Below are positions 28,539 through 38,053 of a stretch of DNA of 64,000 nt, one piece after another; within the stretch, counting starts at the first letter, position 1; each line of letters begins with the position of its first letter. Below the pieces are notes generated by a model. The model was not told the origin of the DNA. It searched no databases and was given only the letters and a program-made list of their open reading frames with translations. The DNA comes from Phytomonas francai (lineage: Eukaryota > Euglenozoa > Kinetoplastea > Trypanosomatida > Trypanosomatidae). The stretch spans positions 6,331-70,330 of the forward strand of contig MJCC01000020.1 of NCBI GenBank assembly GCA_001766655.1. The letters run 5' to 3'. Position numbers and translations under genes: made by a program.

Positions 28539-29259
28539 AACACAATCGAGGAAAGGAAAATATGCACTATAGAGGAGATATCTCGGAGAGGAAGATGACG
28601 CGACACCTGTCATAAAACTACTGCCATCGCGGCACGTGTTATTACCACGTTTGAGTGCCGCTCCTGAAAGTCAAGCCCATCAGTGCTGGTGATCTAAAAT
28701 ACACAGCATAAGCGAATGGGTGCGTAATAATGTAAGAAAAATTAATGGGAGTTGCGATGTGCAAGACCAACGGATGCGTCTCCGCTAAGAAAGTATACCT
28801 GAATCGAACCACTGTGTTAATGCCCGTATACACACGTCCCGCATAACCTCTGTCTTCGTTAACCTGTCACTATGATGCTGATGATTTCGTCGTGTGGCGT
28901 TGTAACGCTGACGAATTGAGAGAAAACACTGCATCATCTGTGCTCAAGTGTGTCTTGGTGGAAACTAAAAGCAGAATTTAAAGACGGTACGCATCGTGTG
29001 TTTTGTATCGCAGACCCAACGATTGGTCCAGCCTAAGGTGTGGAGAGCCCCAAACGCACTCACTCGTGTGTGTTCGGATGAGCGCAGGAGCGTGCTCGAC
29101 ATAACGATGACGAGTTTCTAGCCTTGTCACGTACCCCGCAGGGGTCCTGAAGAGTACCCGAATCGTAACCATCATCAGGATGTGGATGACGACGCAGCTC
29201 TGGAACAGCGGCCCAGCTGACTGTGCTTTCGATCGTTATTCTCCCGAGGTTCAGTAAAA

Positions 29260-29466
29260 TTATGCTCTCACTAACCGCTTTATGGCACCAGGAATAAATA
29301 CCAGCAGTGCAATACAAAAGCAAGTGTAGAACTTACCACTCTTAGCTATACCCGAGTTCTTATGAACCCTTAAATTATTGTTTCTCGCGGTGCATTTCCG
29401 TTGGTGCGCCTGCAAAGTTCGCTTTGGAATACTGGCCCCCAGCCAACGGATCTCTATGTTCGGCAT
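29260..29466 (-). CDS. Possible small membrane protein (weak candidate)
   Basis: 68 codons with an ATG start, on the strand of the local transcription unit. The first 45 residues are basic (for example SIPKRTLQAHQRKCTARNNN) and are followed by one hydrophobic segment (FYTCFCIALLVFIPGAI) and a basic end. Base composition is closer to genes than to spacers. No homologue is recognised and it could be a chance ORF or part of a decayed gene. Confidence 0.25.
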   Translation of the reverse strand: MPNIEIRWLGASIPKRTLQAHQRKCTARNNNLRVHKNSGIAKSGKFYTCFCIALLVFIPGAIKRLVRA

Positions 29467-30116
29467 CTTTCATCTATTAAAAATCATCAGAGCACACAAA
29501 GGGGATGGTCACCCGCTATCTCGGCATCTACGCCTACTTGGACATTATTACCACCTCTTTAATCTGGCGATGCTTGCAGAAGCGCAACTCAAAAAATGAG
29601 GAATCCTAGCGCTAGGGTGGCTATCGTCGCTTGTCTTTTAGACCGTGTAAGATAGCACTCCACTTTTTTCTCCCGCTGAGCGTCTCCGCATTTGCATGCA
29701 CAGTGCAGAAGCCCGTTGTCCTATTACCAGCAAAAAAACGAATTCTAGAGTACGACTGTTTAGATTTTGATACTATCGAAAGAATAGAGAACCATGGGAG
29801 TGTGATACAGGTAATATTTTAAGAGCTAAAGACAATACCATAGCTATTTTCCCCCTTTTTTTACGAACATTTTTTTGTGCGCACCCATTTTTTCCTGCGC
29901 AAAGATAAAATTATGAGTTAATTCCGATGGAATTATAAAAAGAAATCACTTGTATTTCCCTTCTGGTGTCGGTAGTTATATAAGAAGGAATTACTCCTTG
30001 TGCCTGCTCTCATGAGACTTTATATACATAAAAACAGGAAAATGTTTATATTTGAATTTCGCTCCTTGTAGGACAACGAATTTTTAATACTTGTTCTAGC
30101 AACAAAACCATTCCCT

Positions 30117-30139
30117 CCCCCCCCCCCCCCCCCCCCCCC
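30117..30139. repeat. 23-nt homopolymer C run
   Basis: Uninterrupted C run on the + strand, just downstream of the hydrolase gene (G run in its mRNA sense). Length is prone to sequencing error. Confidence 0.85.
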
Positions 30140-30267
30140 TCCCTTCCAAGGTACATGCCTAAGAGTGGTGTATGCATATAACTTCAGCTGCCTTAAAGGC
30201 TAATTTACGGTATTTTAACTTTTTTGCTCATATTTTTTCTTTCTATCGCCTCTCGGTTTCATCACAT

Positions 30268-31278
30268 TTACGAAACCTTTTCTGATTTCCCTTTCAATAG
30301 CTCCAACTCTTCCACAATGGCAGGGTTCATCTCTCTGGGTAATGAATGCCCCATGCCAGAAAAGAGAACCACCTTCGAACCCTTTATCAACTTCCCGAGG
30401 TGTATACCATTTTCGAATGGCACCAGAGTATCCTTCAAGCCGTGAATAATTAGCGTTGGGATGCCGCGCAACTCTCGAAGGGCCGTATCACGCCTATGCG
30501 AGCGCATAATTGCCCAAAGCTGGCGGTTTGAACCCTCACTGTAATGCAGCATCCTGTTGTTTATCATGTATGTAAGCTCGATGCATTCTTTCTCATCGAA
30601 CAAAAAGTCACCCATGTTGAGCCTGAGTGACTTTATCTTATAGTCCACGATGTCTTCAAGGAGCCTGCTTTTGGGCTTTCCAAATAGAAGCCATAGACTC
30701 TGCACAGGGGATGGGTGCTTCACATCGGGCCCGCCGCAGTGGGAGAAAACGATCGTCAAGCTCAGCACACGCTCTGGTTGGTAAATCGCAACGCGCTGAG
30801 CGATCATTCCGCCCATGGATGCGCCCAGGATGTGCGCTTTGGAGACGCCAATCGCGCTGAGAAAGTTTAGCGCGTCGAGAGCCATTTCCTCAATGCGGTA
30901 GGGTGGCTCCCCTTCGCGGAGGGACATCCACGCGGGTATAATTAATCGAGGTATCGGAAGTGTAGGAAAGCCATCCATATGCGTGGAGAGTCCATAATCG
31001 CGATTGTCAAAGCGCACGACGTAGAAACCGATGTCCACCAGCCGCTGACAGAATTCAAGATTGAAAGAGTAGCACGTCGCGCTGAGACCGCAAATCAACA
31101 AGATGCAGGGGTTTTGTGGGTTGCCAAATGTGTGGTAACAAATCGTGATATCGCGTTTCGTGCGGTGACAACGACCGATGTAGACGAATTTATCCTCTGG
31201 GGTCGGTTTGCCGTCCACAGGTGGCATCGCCTTCACTTGTGGGTCTTTGAAGTATGCTATTTCATCTGTCAAGGACAT
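30268..31278 (-). CDS. Alpha/beta hydrolase fold protein
   Basis: 336 aa from the first ATG at 31,278; the frame continues upstream only to a TTG. Serine hydrolase of unknown substrate. Family marks in order: strand and oxyanion region CILLICGLSATCYSF, then FYVVRFDNRDYGLS, the nucleophile elbow ILGASMGGMIAQ (Ser of GASMGG), the acid in IIHGLKDTLVP, and the catalytic His in SGMGHSLP. All three catalytic residues are in place, so it should be active. The cap region between nucleophile and acid is of normal size. It resembles bacterial-type hydrolases and esterases of about 300 aa. There is no signal peptide. Substrate cannot be inferred. Confidence 0.88.
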   Translation of the reverse strand: MSLTDEIAYFKDPQVKAMPPVDGKPTPEDKFVYIGRCHRTKRDITICYHTFGNPQNPCILLICGLSATCYSFNLEFCQRLVDIGFYVVRFDNRDYGLSTHMDGFPTLPIPRLIIPAWMSLREGEPPYRIEEMALDALNFLSAIGVSKAHILGASMGGMIAQRVAIYQPERVLSLTIVFSHCGGPDVKHPSPVQSLWLLFGKPKSRLLEDIVDYKIKSLRLNMGDFLFDEKECIELTYMINNRMLHYSEGSNRQLWAIMRSHRRDTALRELRGIPTLIIHGLKDTLVPFENGIHLGKLIKGSKVVLFSGMGHSLPREMNPAIVEELELLKGKSEKVS

Positions 31279-31532
31279 TTGCAGTTTGGCTCTAGCACTG
31301 TTTGAGGTGCTTTTCAAATAGATATGCGGGTGTAACTAAGTTCTTTTACCTTTTTTTGTTGCAGCATATTCCACAGTAACAAGGAGTAAACTAATCCATA
31401 ACTAAAAGTAACTAACAAAAGCTATGGGGATTTTACTCCCCACTAGCCTTCTTTCACCCCACGCGCACATGAATTGTCAAAAGGTCCGTAATAGTTGACT
31501 TTCTCATAATTTTTTTTTTTGCAAACTATTGT

Positions 31533-32525
31533 TCAATCTAAATCGTAATCATACTTCAACCTAAGGGCGATTGCTTTCAGGTCAGCAATGCGCTCTCGAA
31601 CGTCATCGTTCAACCAATCCAGCTTGCTCAGCAGCCTCTCCGCATCCCGTAGCATAAGCTCTCCAAGGTTGAGCTGATACATCATCGACAGGCTGCCGTA
31701 ATCTACCGCGTAGCGTATCCGTCGTTCACCCATTGTGAGGCGGTTGATAATATACCGCAATTGCAACGTGGCCGGAACTTCACGGAACTCCTCAAACGGG
31801 GTCTCTTCGTCTTCGGGCCACCTTGGAAACAACGCCTCATGTTGTTTCCGGATGGGCTCGTCCTGCGCTTCGTTGCTAACAGCCTCCCTGAAGCGCTCTC
31901 GCATTCCCTGTTCGTATTGATTGCGTCCAAAAAAAGCGTTTTCCCATTTTTTTGTGATTCCTAGCCGTTCGCGGGAGGTCACGGTGCCGCTCCTGTGCAT
32001 CTTGCTTCCTCCAGCACCGAAGTGTGCATTTTCACTATGGCACTCCTCCTCTTCAGCCGAGGTAGATTTGGAAGAGCGTTGTCTTTCCTCTTTGTGCGTT
32101 TCGCGATTTTTTTCATTTTGATAGTTGGCGCCTTCACTACCACCCTCACGAAACGTGTTTGCATGGTAGGACTTTTCGTACGACCATGTGCTTGCCTTTG
32201 ATGAGTTCGATGAATTTGAAGCTTCCCCTGAGCAATAAGTTCCACCAGCGCTATCCATGCGGCCATGGGAGTACTCCAAGCCAATGAAGCCGAGATGTGG
32301 AGGCAGTAGAGGGGCAGGGAGGGTATTCGCCCTACACGAAAATAGTGATGCCGTGTATCGCCTTCGAAGCGCGGGATAAAAAGATGAACACGAACAAGGA
32401 GCACTACATAAAAAAGATGTGCGCATCAAAAGATAGAAATGATCAACGAATTCAAATTGTACTTCTTTATCCTTAACGCGAAACTCTAGGGGGAAAGGGG
32501 AAATGTAGAACAAAGTTTGACTCAT
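31533..32525 (-). CDS. Unrecognised protein, probable mitochondrial import
   Basis: 330 aa if the first ATG (32,525) is used. A second ATG at 32,426 begins MRTSFLCSAPCSCSSFYPAL followed by RRRYTASLFSCR, a much better mitochondrial presequence, and may be the true start (297 aa). The middle (about 95-195) is Ser/Glu/Lys-rich and disordered. The C-terminal 130 residues are folded-looking and helical, with RKQHEALFPRWPEDEETPFEEFREVP followed by a region with LNLGELMLRDAERLLSKLDWL. No family recognised. A mitochondrial role, such as ribosome or RNA metabolism, is only a guess from the presequence. Confidence 0.72.
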   Translation of the reverse strand: MSQTLFYISPFPLEFRVKDKEVQFEFVDHFYLLMRTSFLCSAPCSCSSFYPALRRRYTASLFSCRANTLPAPLLPPHLGFIGLEYSHGRMDSAGGTYCSGEASNSSNSSKASTWSYEKSYHANTFREGGSEGANYQNEKNRETHKEERQRSSKSTSAEEEECHSENAHFGAGGSKMHRSGTVTSRERLGITKKWENAFFGRNQYEQGMRERFREAVSNEAQDEPIRKQHEALFPRWPEDEETPFEEFREVPATLQLRYIINRLTMGERRIRYAVDYGSLSMMYQLNLGELMLRDAERLLSKLDWLNDDVRERIADLKAIALRLKYDYDLD

Positions 32526-33041
32526 AAATTACAGCATTCAAAATTTATTTATTGAATAAGGTCTAAATTGATCTCTCTCTCTCTCTCTTTCTCTCTCTTT
32601 GTATATATATATATATATATATATATGTGCAAGGGAGAGGTTATGGATCACTTTGTTGGGAATTACAATCCCACAAAAGCCAAAAGAGAAGAGAAAAGAC
32701 TCAAAGGGTACCGTGTGTAAAACACTGAGTATAAAAATTCGCATTTCATCAACAGCTACACATCCAAGAATGAATTTCTGGAAGGAAAAATAAGAAAAGA
32801 GCACGTTGATGAATACCGTGTTACTATACTACTTTCCATTGCCTTCTTTCAAAGCACAACAATGCAGAGGCAAAACTGACGTCCAGCTAATTTCCGAAAC
32901 TCAACCATTTTGCGGTAGGAGATTCCAAGCATGCGCTCCCTTAAAGGAAGCACATGCCACCCATCTTGGCAACATGCCAATGTGCACCCATGACGCTCTC
33001 ATTTTTTTTTTTTTGCAAACAACAACGTGAATACCTCATTT
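32526..33041. other. Intergenic region
   Basis: Holds a CT repeat (about 32,574-32,600) directly followed by a TA repeat (32,602-32,626), and a T run at 33,003-33,014. No supported ORF. Confidence 0.5.
32574..32626. repeat. Compound (CT)n(TA)n microsatellite
   Basis: Imperfect CT repeat followed by about twelve TA units. Confidence 0.9.
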
Positions 33042-36000
33042 TCATGAGGGAAAGGACACCTTAATGATATCGTTACTTGCATATTCTCCAGTGCTAGCTT
33101 CTTTTTCATCTACGCCGTTGATTAGATCCGTCGCTGGGATCACATGGACGACATCCCCGGTAACGGAGAAGAACACAAAAGCGGAGCAGGAGCCATCAGA
33201 GTCATTCACCTCGTGGTATACAATCCGGTATTTCAAAACGGCGTTCCCGCCCATGACGCTAACCAGGCTCTGCACCAAGCACTGTATTTCAAACTCGACA
33301 TGGTGGTAAAAGTTTCCGAGTTGTTCACCCCTGTAGATGTCGTTGGCCTGCCGGATAAAGTGTTGTGAGAGACGCCCGAGGTAACGTACGATAACCTTTC
33401 CAGGTAGATAGTCAAGCGGCGTGCAGTGCACCGTGAAGATGAGCTTATCAAGCGCACCCAGCTCCGGCGGAAGCCGCTCTGTGGGTCTGTGGTAATGTGT
33501 TTCCTGCGCCTCTGCCTTTGCACCGCCACCGTCGCCCTTTGCGCTATAGGATCCTGCGAATCGGCCCGTTTTGGAGTTGCGGTAGTCGCCGGAGTAAGTG
33601 TTGGAGAGACTTGCAGCCTGTTTGGTTCTCTCGATCATGCTATGGAGGGAGCTCTTGGTAGCGGACCAGAGGGATTGCCAGCGACCCACAACAGTGTTCG
33701 AACGGGTGGGTTTGCGCTTTCGGTAGTCGGTGTAGGTGGTGATGTTGTTTTTGCCGCAGGCGCTATCGGCCCCACCCCCGCCCGGAGCGGGCAACCCCCC
33801 CGCGGTAGTATTGACGTTCGCGCCGGGTGCCCATACCCGCAACGGCGGTACCTCGAATCGGTAGCTGTTCAACATATATGTGAGGCTGAAAGGGGCGTTG
33901 CAAGACGCAAAGAGCTGTCTGTAAAGCGCGTAAAGAAGACAGGCCTGGTCGATGCCCAGGGTGTCGTTCGTAGGGCGCCGATCGGCTTGACAACCCTTTC
34001 CTTCTGTCGCTTTAGTGGTGGCATCGGCAACGGCTGCCGCCGCCTTAAGTCCTGAGGGGAGGCTTCGCCGTAATGATACCTCTTGATCATGCGCACCACC
34101 GGAATCGGCGGTGGCTCGGTCCGAAAGATCATCTAACGAGGTGCTCGCTCTTCTGGGGTCCATGAAGACGGCAGCCAAGTTCTGCAACGCTGCAGTCGCC
34201 ACTGTTCTGCCAACGGTACTGGTTCCCTCTCCACTTTCCCCATCGCGGGGGTAGCTTCGGCATAAAAGTCCCACGTTGCTATGCCGTAGGCACTCGCGAA
34301 AGGCTTGGTCTTCTAGTTGAAGAAGACGCCCCCATCCCAAACCGCTTTCCTTATCACTCCCCGGCATTCTCGCTACCTGGTTTTTCAGCACGCAGCCCTC
34401 TAAGCGGAGATGCAGATCCCCCAGATTTGGATCAAACATAAATTCAATCTTGAACTGAAACACGCGCACGATACCGTTAAACAGACCGCGTACCACATCC
34501 CTTATATCCTTTCCATTGCCCCTAGCAGCGTCAGAATGGATTGCTGAGGGCGTCCTTTCTTGCCAGGTGACGCAACCCACTGCCACAACAAATGCGCGTT
34601 TCGCATCCGCGCAACATTCGTTGAGGCGGCGTGTGTTTAAATCATCAACGGCGTAGCGTCGATGTACGGTTACGCACTCCTGCGTGTCAAACCAATTAAC
34701 CTGCTCTGGAAGGTACGGCACGGTGAGCAGCAGACTATCTTCAAAAGCCGTCATACAATCCATACCAAGCATCAGATCTGCTTCATCCTCGTCGTCCATT
34801 TTGATCACAAAATCGCTAACGTGGTTGCCTCCGAGTCCAAGGGCCTGCACCTCCGCCGCGGGGCGGTGCAGGTCCTCCGTATCGTTCGAGTTGGAGTCGC
34901 TACCCTCAATGCAGAACACTTCACGCTCTGTCGAGGACCCCATTGTGGATGAGGACGAGGTAACATCTGAATTGGAGCCGCTGTTGCGATGTTTGCTTTT
35001 GGTCGGTGAAGTGGGTAGCGAATGATGGGAACTGATACTGCTATGCGGACTGCGTTGGGTTTTCGACAGACTTGCAGAGGAGTACAATGATGCTGCCGAA
35101 GAACACGACCGACATGACTTCGGCGATGAAGTGCTTCCACGGGCTCTCGATCTTTCACCCGGAAATGTCGAAGTGGTGGTTGAAGAGGCAGATGAGTTAC
35201 CGCGACGCTCACCACCACCACCGTGATGGTGATAATGGTGACGCTGCTGTTGCTTTTTAAGGCCTACACTTTTTGCATAGTGCATACGGCGACTCTTTGC
35301 GATGAGGCCCTTAAGTCGCATCACACGCTCGTTACTAGATATCATGGGATTAGCAATCGTTACACGAGGCAGGCTTGGAATCGGCAGTGCGGCAAGCTGA
35401 ACTCCAGTCCCCGTTAATATACCAATAATGCACTGCGGTCCTATCACAATCGACACACGCAGACCAAAGCACGCGTTCATCCGGAGGAGACGAAGGCTAA
35501 AGAGAAGCTGCTTGTGCAGGGCAAACTCTATGTAGGGCAGTGCCTGCGAAACTTCCATAGCGAGCTGCACACTGCGAACATCGCGCTTGGGCTTGACAAC
35601 CGTCGCTTGGACAAGCCGTGGTGGACCGGTAGTAACCAAATCAACGGGTAGCGAGCAGGACGCAATGATCACTTCTGGAACTAGTTTGTGGCTGCATATT
35701 CGGCAAAGTATGCTATGGAAGTGCTGTGCGGGTGCGTTTCGTTTAAGGTTCATAGCTTTACTGTGTGGGCCATGGTAACGATGGAGCATTGAGCAGCTCT
35801 TCTTGGTCTCTAAGCGCTCACAAGCTTTGTGGAAAAGATATGTGTGCTCCGCGTGGAGAGAGACAAAGGAGGGGTCCAAGACAACAGCGGTTCCGAACAA
35901 CGAGAGCAGGACAACGTCTTCATAGCACTGCGTCTTCTCCTCGTAGCCAAGAATGGCGTTGCAGTGAAAAGCGCGCGCGTTCGTGCGTAGCTCCTCGCGC

Positions 36001-37733
36001 AGCTCCATCCACCATGCGTCGCGTTCCTGTGAGATCGCCTGCTTTGACTTACCTCTGGAGATGATTTTGACAGAACGCGAACAAATATGACCGCCGATAC
36101 GAAGAATACACCCCGAGGGAAGGTCCTTGACAGTGAGGATGGTAATGGCAGTGCGCGTCGCTGCAACTGTGGGTCCTGAGTGCGATGATGCCTCTGTACT
36201 ATTCGATTGTGAGCGCGCTGTGGGCAACTCCTTTACAGGCATCTTCCCATCCCTAACCGTGGGCACGGCAGTGGTGGGCCCAAACGGAGACTTGTCTGGG
36301 GGTACAGCAGACAACGCCACAGCGCTGCGTTTAATATTGAGCCTAGAAGATTTACTTGATTCATTGTTGTTATCCTTCTGTAAAGCTTTGTCAATGTCTT
36401 TCGGCAAAGTGTCTGGGGAGACAGACAATGCCTCTGCAGTGGCGATGTTACTAGTCTTGGATAAAGTGAGTGCTGAAAGGCCGCTATTTACCGCAGCTTC
36501 GTCCAGGGCCATACGCGGCAACAATAGCGGGCTAAAGTCACTAGATTCTACAGCAGCGGCGGCTGTAGCACGGGGTGGCGTTATTGCACCAGCGGGGTCC
36601 TGCCACACCGTGGGTGAATTCTGAAGATTGTTTTCATCGACAAATGTGGCGGCGGAGATGACGCAGGGCGTGCCATAAGCGCGCACGATGATATCTTTTA
36701 GCTCAATATCGAACTCCTCCACATAGCCGAGAACTGCATTACACCGAATCTCCACAACTTTGCGTGCGAGCTGCCGTCGCACCTTGCCACTGAGCTTAAA
36801 AAGTTGAATCAAGCGAGCCTCATTTGTCGCACGGATGGAGCGCAAATTCGTGAGACGTGAATGCTCGGGGTCCGCCTTCACAATGAGTTCCTCTACCATA
36901 GAATGTATGGATTCAATACGGTAGACTGCCGGATCCAAACGCCATGCACCAAAGATATAAACGCCTTCTTCTTCGGTGGCCAGCGTGGGATTTAACGATT
37001 GCGTCGTCGTCAGCGGGTCAAGGCTTTGACCCAAGAACAAGATTCGTGGCTTCGACTTGGCTTGGCACCAACCATTAGTAAAATTCCTCTTCATTACACG
37101 TGCGCGAGCGGGTGTGTGCATCGGCGACACTCGCGCTGCGCCGACGGCGACACCCTTTGCGGGCCCGGAAGGTGACACCTCCGGCTTGCTTATCTTAGTC
37201 GAAAGAGCATTTTGCTCGGCTCTTTTCCTGCCATCACTCAGCGCACACGAATTCTCCCCTGTGTCTGCATCCTGCTCCACTTGTGCCATGTGCACGCGGT
37301 AAATATAGCGTTCCGGTAATGCCGGTCTAAGCGGGTTTTCTGCTGCGTGGAACTTTATCCGTATCGTCAACCGGATGTCTCCACGAAGACCCTCAATCGT
37401 GTCGTGCAGAGGGAACCATCCGGACAGGTAAGGGTTTTCCACTCCGAGGATGCAGTTGCAATCCAAGAGGACGGTTCCCACAATGTCATCGCGGCTGATG
37501 ATGTCGTGATCGTACACCCGTACCACAAGTGGATCTTCTTGGAGTACCAAGAGATCCGGGGTATCGAAGCGGTAGTCGCAATTCCAGACAGGGTGCCGGG
37601 TGTCACGTACGATGTCAGTGGTGTGCTCCATGTCGTCCAGTTTAAGCACCACATAAGGATCCGCCTGACCTGTTCCGCGGTTCATCACAGGAAGATCCCG
37701 CGCCTCGTGAACTGTAACTTTAAGTGTCGCCAT
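33042..37733 (-). CDS. C2 domain protein resembling C2CD5/CDP138
   Basis: 1563 aa. Residues 1-130 are a C2 domain starting MATLKVTVHEARDLPVMNRG, with ADPYVVLKL at 24-32 and the YDHD...RDD loop at 74-83; D25, D75, D77 and D83 fit calcium ligands, while the first usual Asp is N18. The following block (about 265-360) matches animal C2CD5: a VEELIVKADPEH segment, then RATNEARLIQLF, then VVEIRCNAVLGYVEEFDIE. A second copy of this module is near 610-670 (RAFHCNAILGYEE) and a third probable one is near the C-terminus (VMGGNAVLKYRIVY). Linkers are Ser/Thr/His-rich, including a His/Gly run. In animals C2CD5 promotes insulin-driven GLUT4 vesicle fusion, so a membrane-trafficking role is plausible. A T/C tract with AG at 37,752-37,753 would leave an 18-nt 5' UTR. 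Confidence 0.82.
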   Translation of the reverse strand: MATLKVTVHEARDLPVMNRGTGQADPYVVLKLDDMEHTTDIVRDTRHPVWNCDYRFDTPDLLVLQEDPLVVRVYDHDIISRDDIVGTVLLDCNCILGVENPYLSGWFPLHDTIEGLRGDIRLTIRIKFHAAENPLRPALPERYIYRVHMAQVEQDADTGENSCALSDGRKRAEQNALSTKISKPEVSPSGPAKGVAVGAARVSPMHTPARARVMKRNFTNGWCQAKSKPRILFLGQSLDPLTTTQSLNPTLATEEEGVYIFGAWRLDPAVYRIESIHSMVEELIVKADPEHSRLTNLRSIRATNEARLIQLFKLSGKVRRQLARKVVEIRCNAVLGYVEEFDIELKDIIVRAYGTPCVISAATFVDENNLQNSPTVWQDPAGAITPPRATAAAAVESSDFSPLLLPRMALDEAAVNSGLSALTLSKTSNIATAEALSVSPDTLPKDIDKALQKDNNNESSKSSRLNIKRSAVALSAVPPDKSPFGPTTAVPTVRDGKMPVKELPTARSQSNSTEASSHSGPTVAATRTAITILTVKDLPSGCILRIGGHICSRSVKIISRGKSKQAISQERDAWWMELREELRTNARAFHCNAILGYEEKTQCYEDVVLLSLFGTAVVLDPSFVSLHAEHTYLFHKACERLETKKSCSMLHRYHGPHSKAMNLKRNAPAQHFHSILCRICSHKLVPEVIIASCSLPVDLVTTGPPRLVQATVVKPKRDVRSVQLAMEVSQALPYIEFALHKQLLFSLRLLRMNACFGLRVSIVIGPQCIIGILTGTGVQLAALPIPSLPRVTIANPMISSNERVMRLKGLIAKSRRMHYAKSVGLKKQQQRHHYHHHGGGGERRGNSSASSTTTSTFPGERSRARGSTSSPKSCRSCSSAASLYSSASLSKTQRSPHSSISSHHSLPTSPTKSKHRNSGSNSDVTSSSSTMGSSTEREVFCIEGSDSNSNDTEDLHRPAAEVQALGLGGNHVSDFVIKMDDEDEADLMLGMDCMTAFEDSLLLTVPYLPEQVNWFDTQECVTVHRRYAVDDLNTRRLNECCADAKRAFVVAVGCVTWQERTPSAIHSDAARGNGKDIRDVVRGLFNGIVRVFQFKIEFMFDPNLGDLHLRLEGCVLKNQVARMPGSDKESGLGWGRLLQLEDQAFRECLRHSNVGLLCRSYPRDGESGEGTSTVGRTVATAALQNLAAVFMDPRRASTSLDDLSDRATADSGGAHDQEVSLRRSLPSGLKAAAAVADATTKATEGKGCQADRRPTNDTLGIDQACLLYALYRQLFASCNAPFSLTYMLNSYRFEVPPLRVWAPGANVNTTAGGLPAPGGGGADSACGKNNITTYTDYRKRKPTRSNTVVGRWQSLWSATKSSLHSMIERTKQAASLSNTYSGDYRNSKTGRFAGSYSAKGDGGGAKAEAQETHYHRPTERLPPELGALDKLIFTVHCTPLDYLPGKVIVRYLGRLSQHFIRQANDIYRGEQLGNFYHHVEFEIQCLVQSLVSVMGGNAVLKYRIVYHEVNDSDGSCSAFVFFSVTGDVVHVIPATDLINGVDEKEASTGEYASNDIIKVSFPS

Positions 37734-38053
37734 TAAATGATGGAGGTGTAACTATGTAAGCAGAAACAACTCAATAGCTTCAGAAGCAGATTTCGGTAAA
37801 GAGGGTTGAAGATTAATAAGTCATTGCCGTTACTTAAAAATCCATTTGCATCATTTTATGAAGCTGCTTTTCTCCAACACGTATGCATCTTCATTTTATT
37901 ACTTCAAAAGGATACCCTAATTTGAACTACTCGTGATCCCCCAATACACATACATATATTCTGTGCATAAAAATATGAATGGATAACAACTCATTTCGTA
38001 AGAGAAGGAGCTGCAATGGAAGATATACACATAACAACGACAACAAATTTCCA
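37734..38053. other. Short intergenic region
   Basis: AT-rich, about 320 bp, no ORF; it contains a candidate splice acceptor for the C2 gene at its left edge. Confidence 0.5.

Larger units (their letters stand above)
28212..30267. other. Long intergenic region with an unusually GC-rich core
   Basis: About 2 kb without a convincing gene. It includes an (AC)n repeat near 28,518-28,538 and a 23-nt C run at 30,117-30,139. The central part (about 28,600-29,620) is much less AT-rich than other spacers here; for example 29,041-29,100 has only 23 A/T of 60. Only short ORFs exist in all frames, the most gene-like being a 68-codon minus-strand ORF (29,466-29,260) with one hydrophobic segment and a 34-codon plus-strand frame ending at 29,609. 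Candidate explanations are a decayed gene, a degenerate retroposon of the SIDER/ingi type, or a non-coding RNA. None is established. Confidence 0.4.

Noticed and set aside
28775..28850. Possible tRNA T-arm (GGTTCGATTC on the minus strand)
   Set aside because: Flanking bases do not pair into a T stem, and no acceptor, D or anticodon arm could be built around it.
29100..29180. Resemblance to the 5' signature of ingi/SIDER retroposons
   Set aside because: Only a vague likeness from memory (a GTACTC-type core near a GGACCCC block); not enough to call a mobile element without a search.
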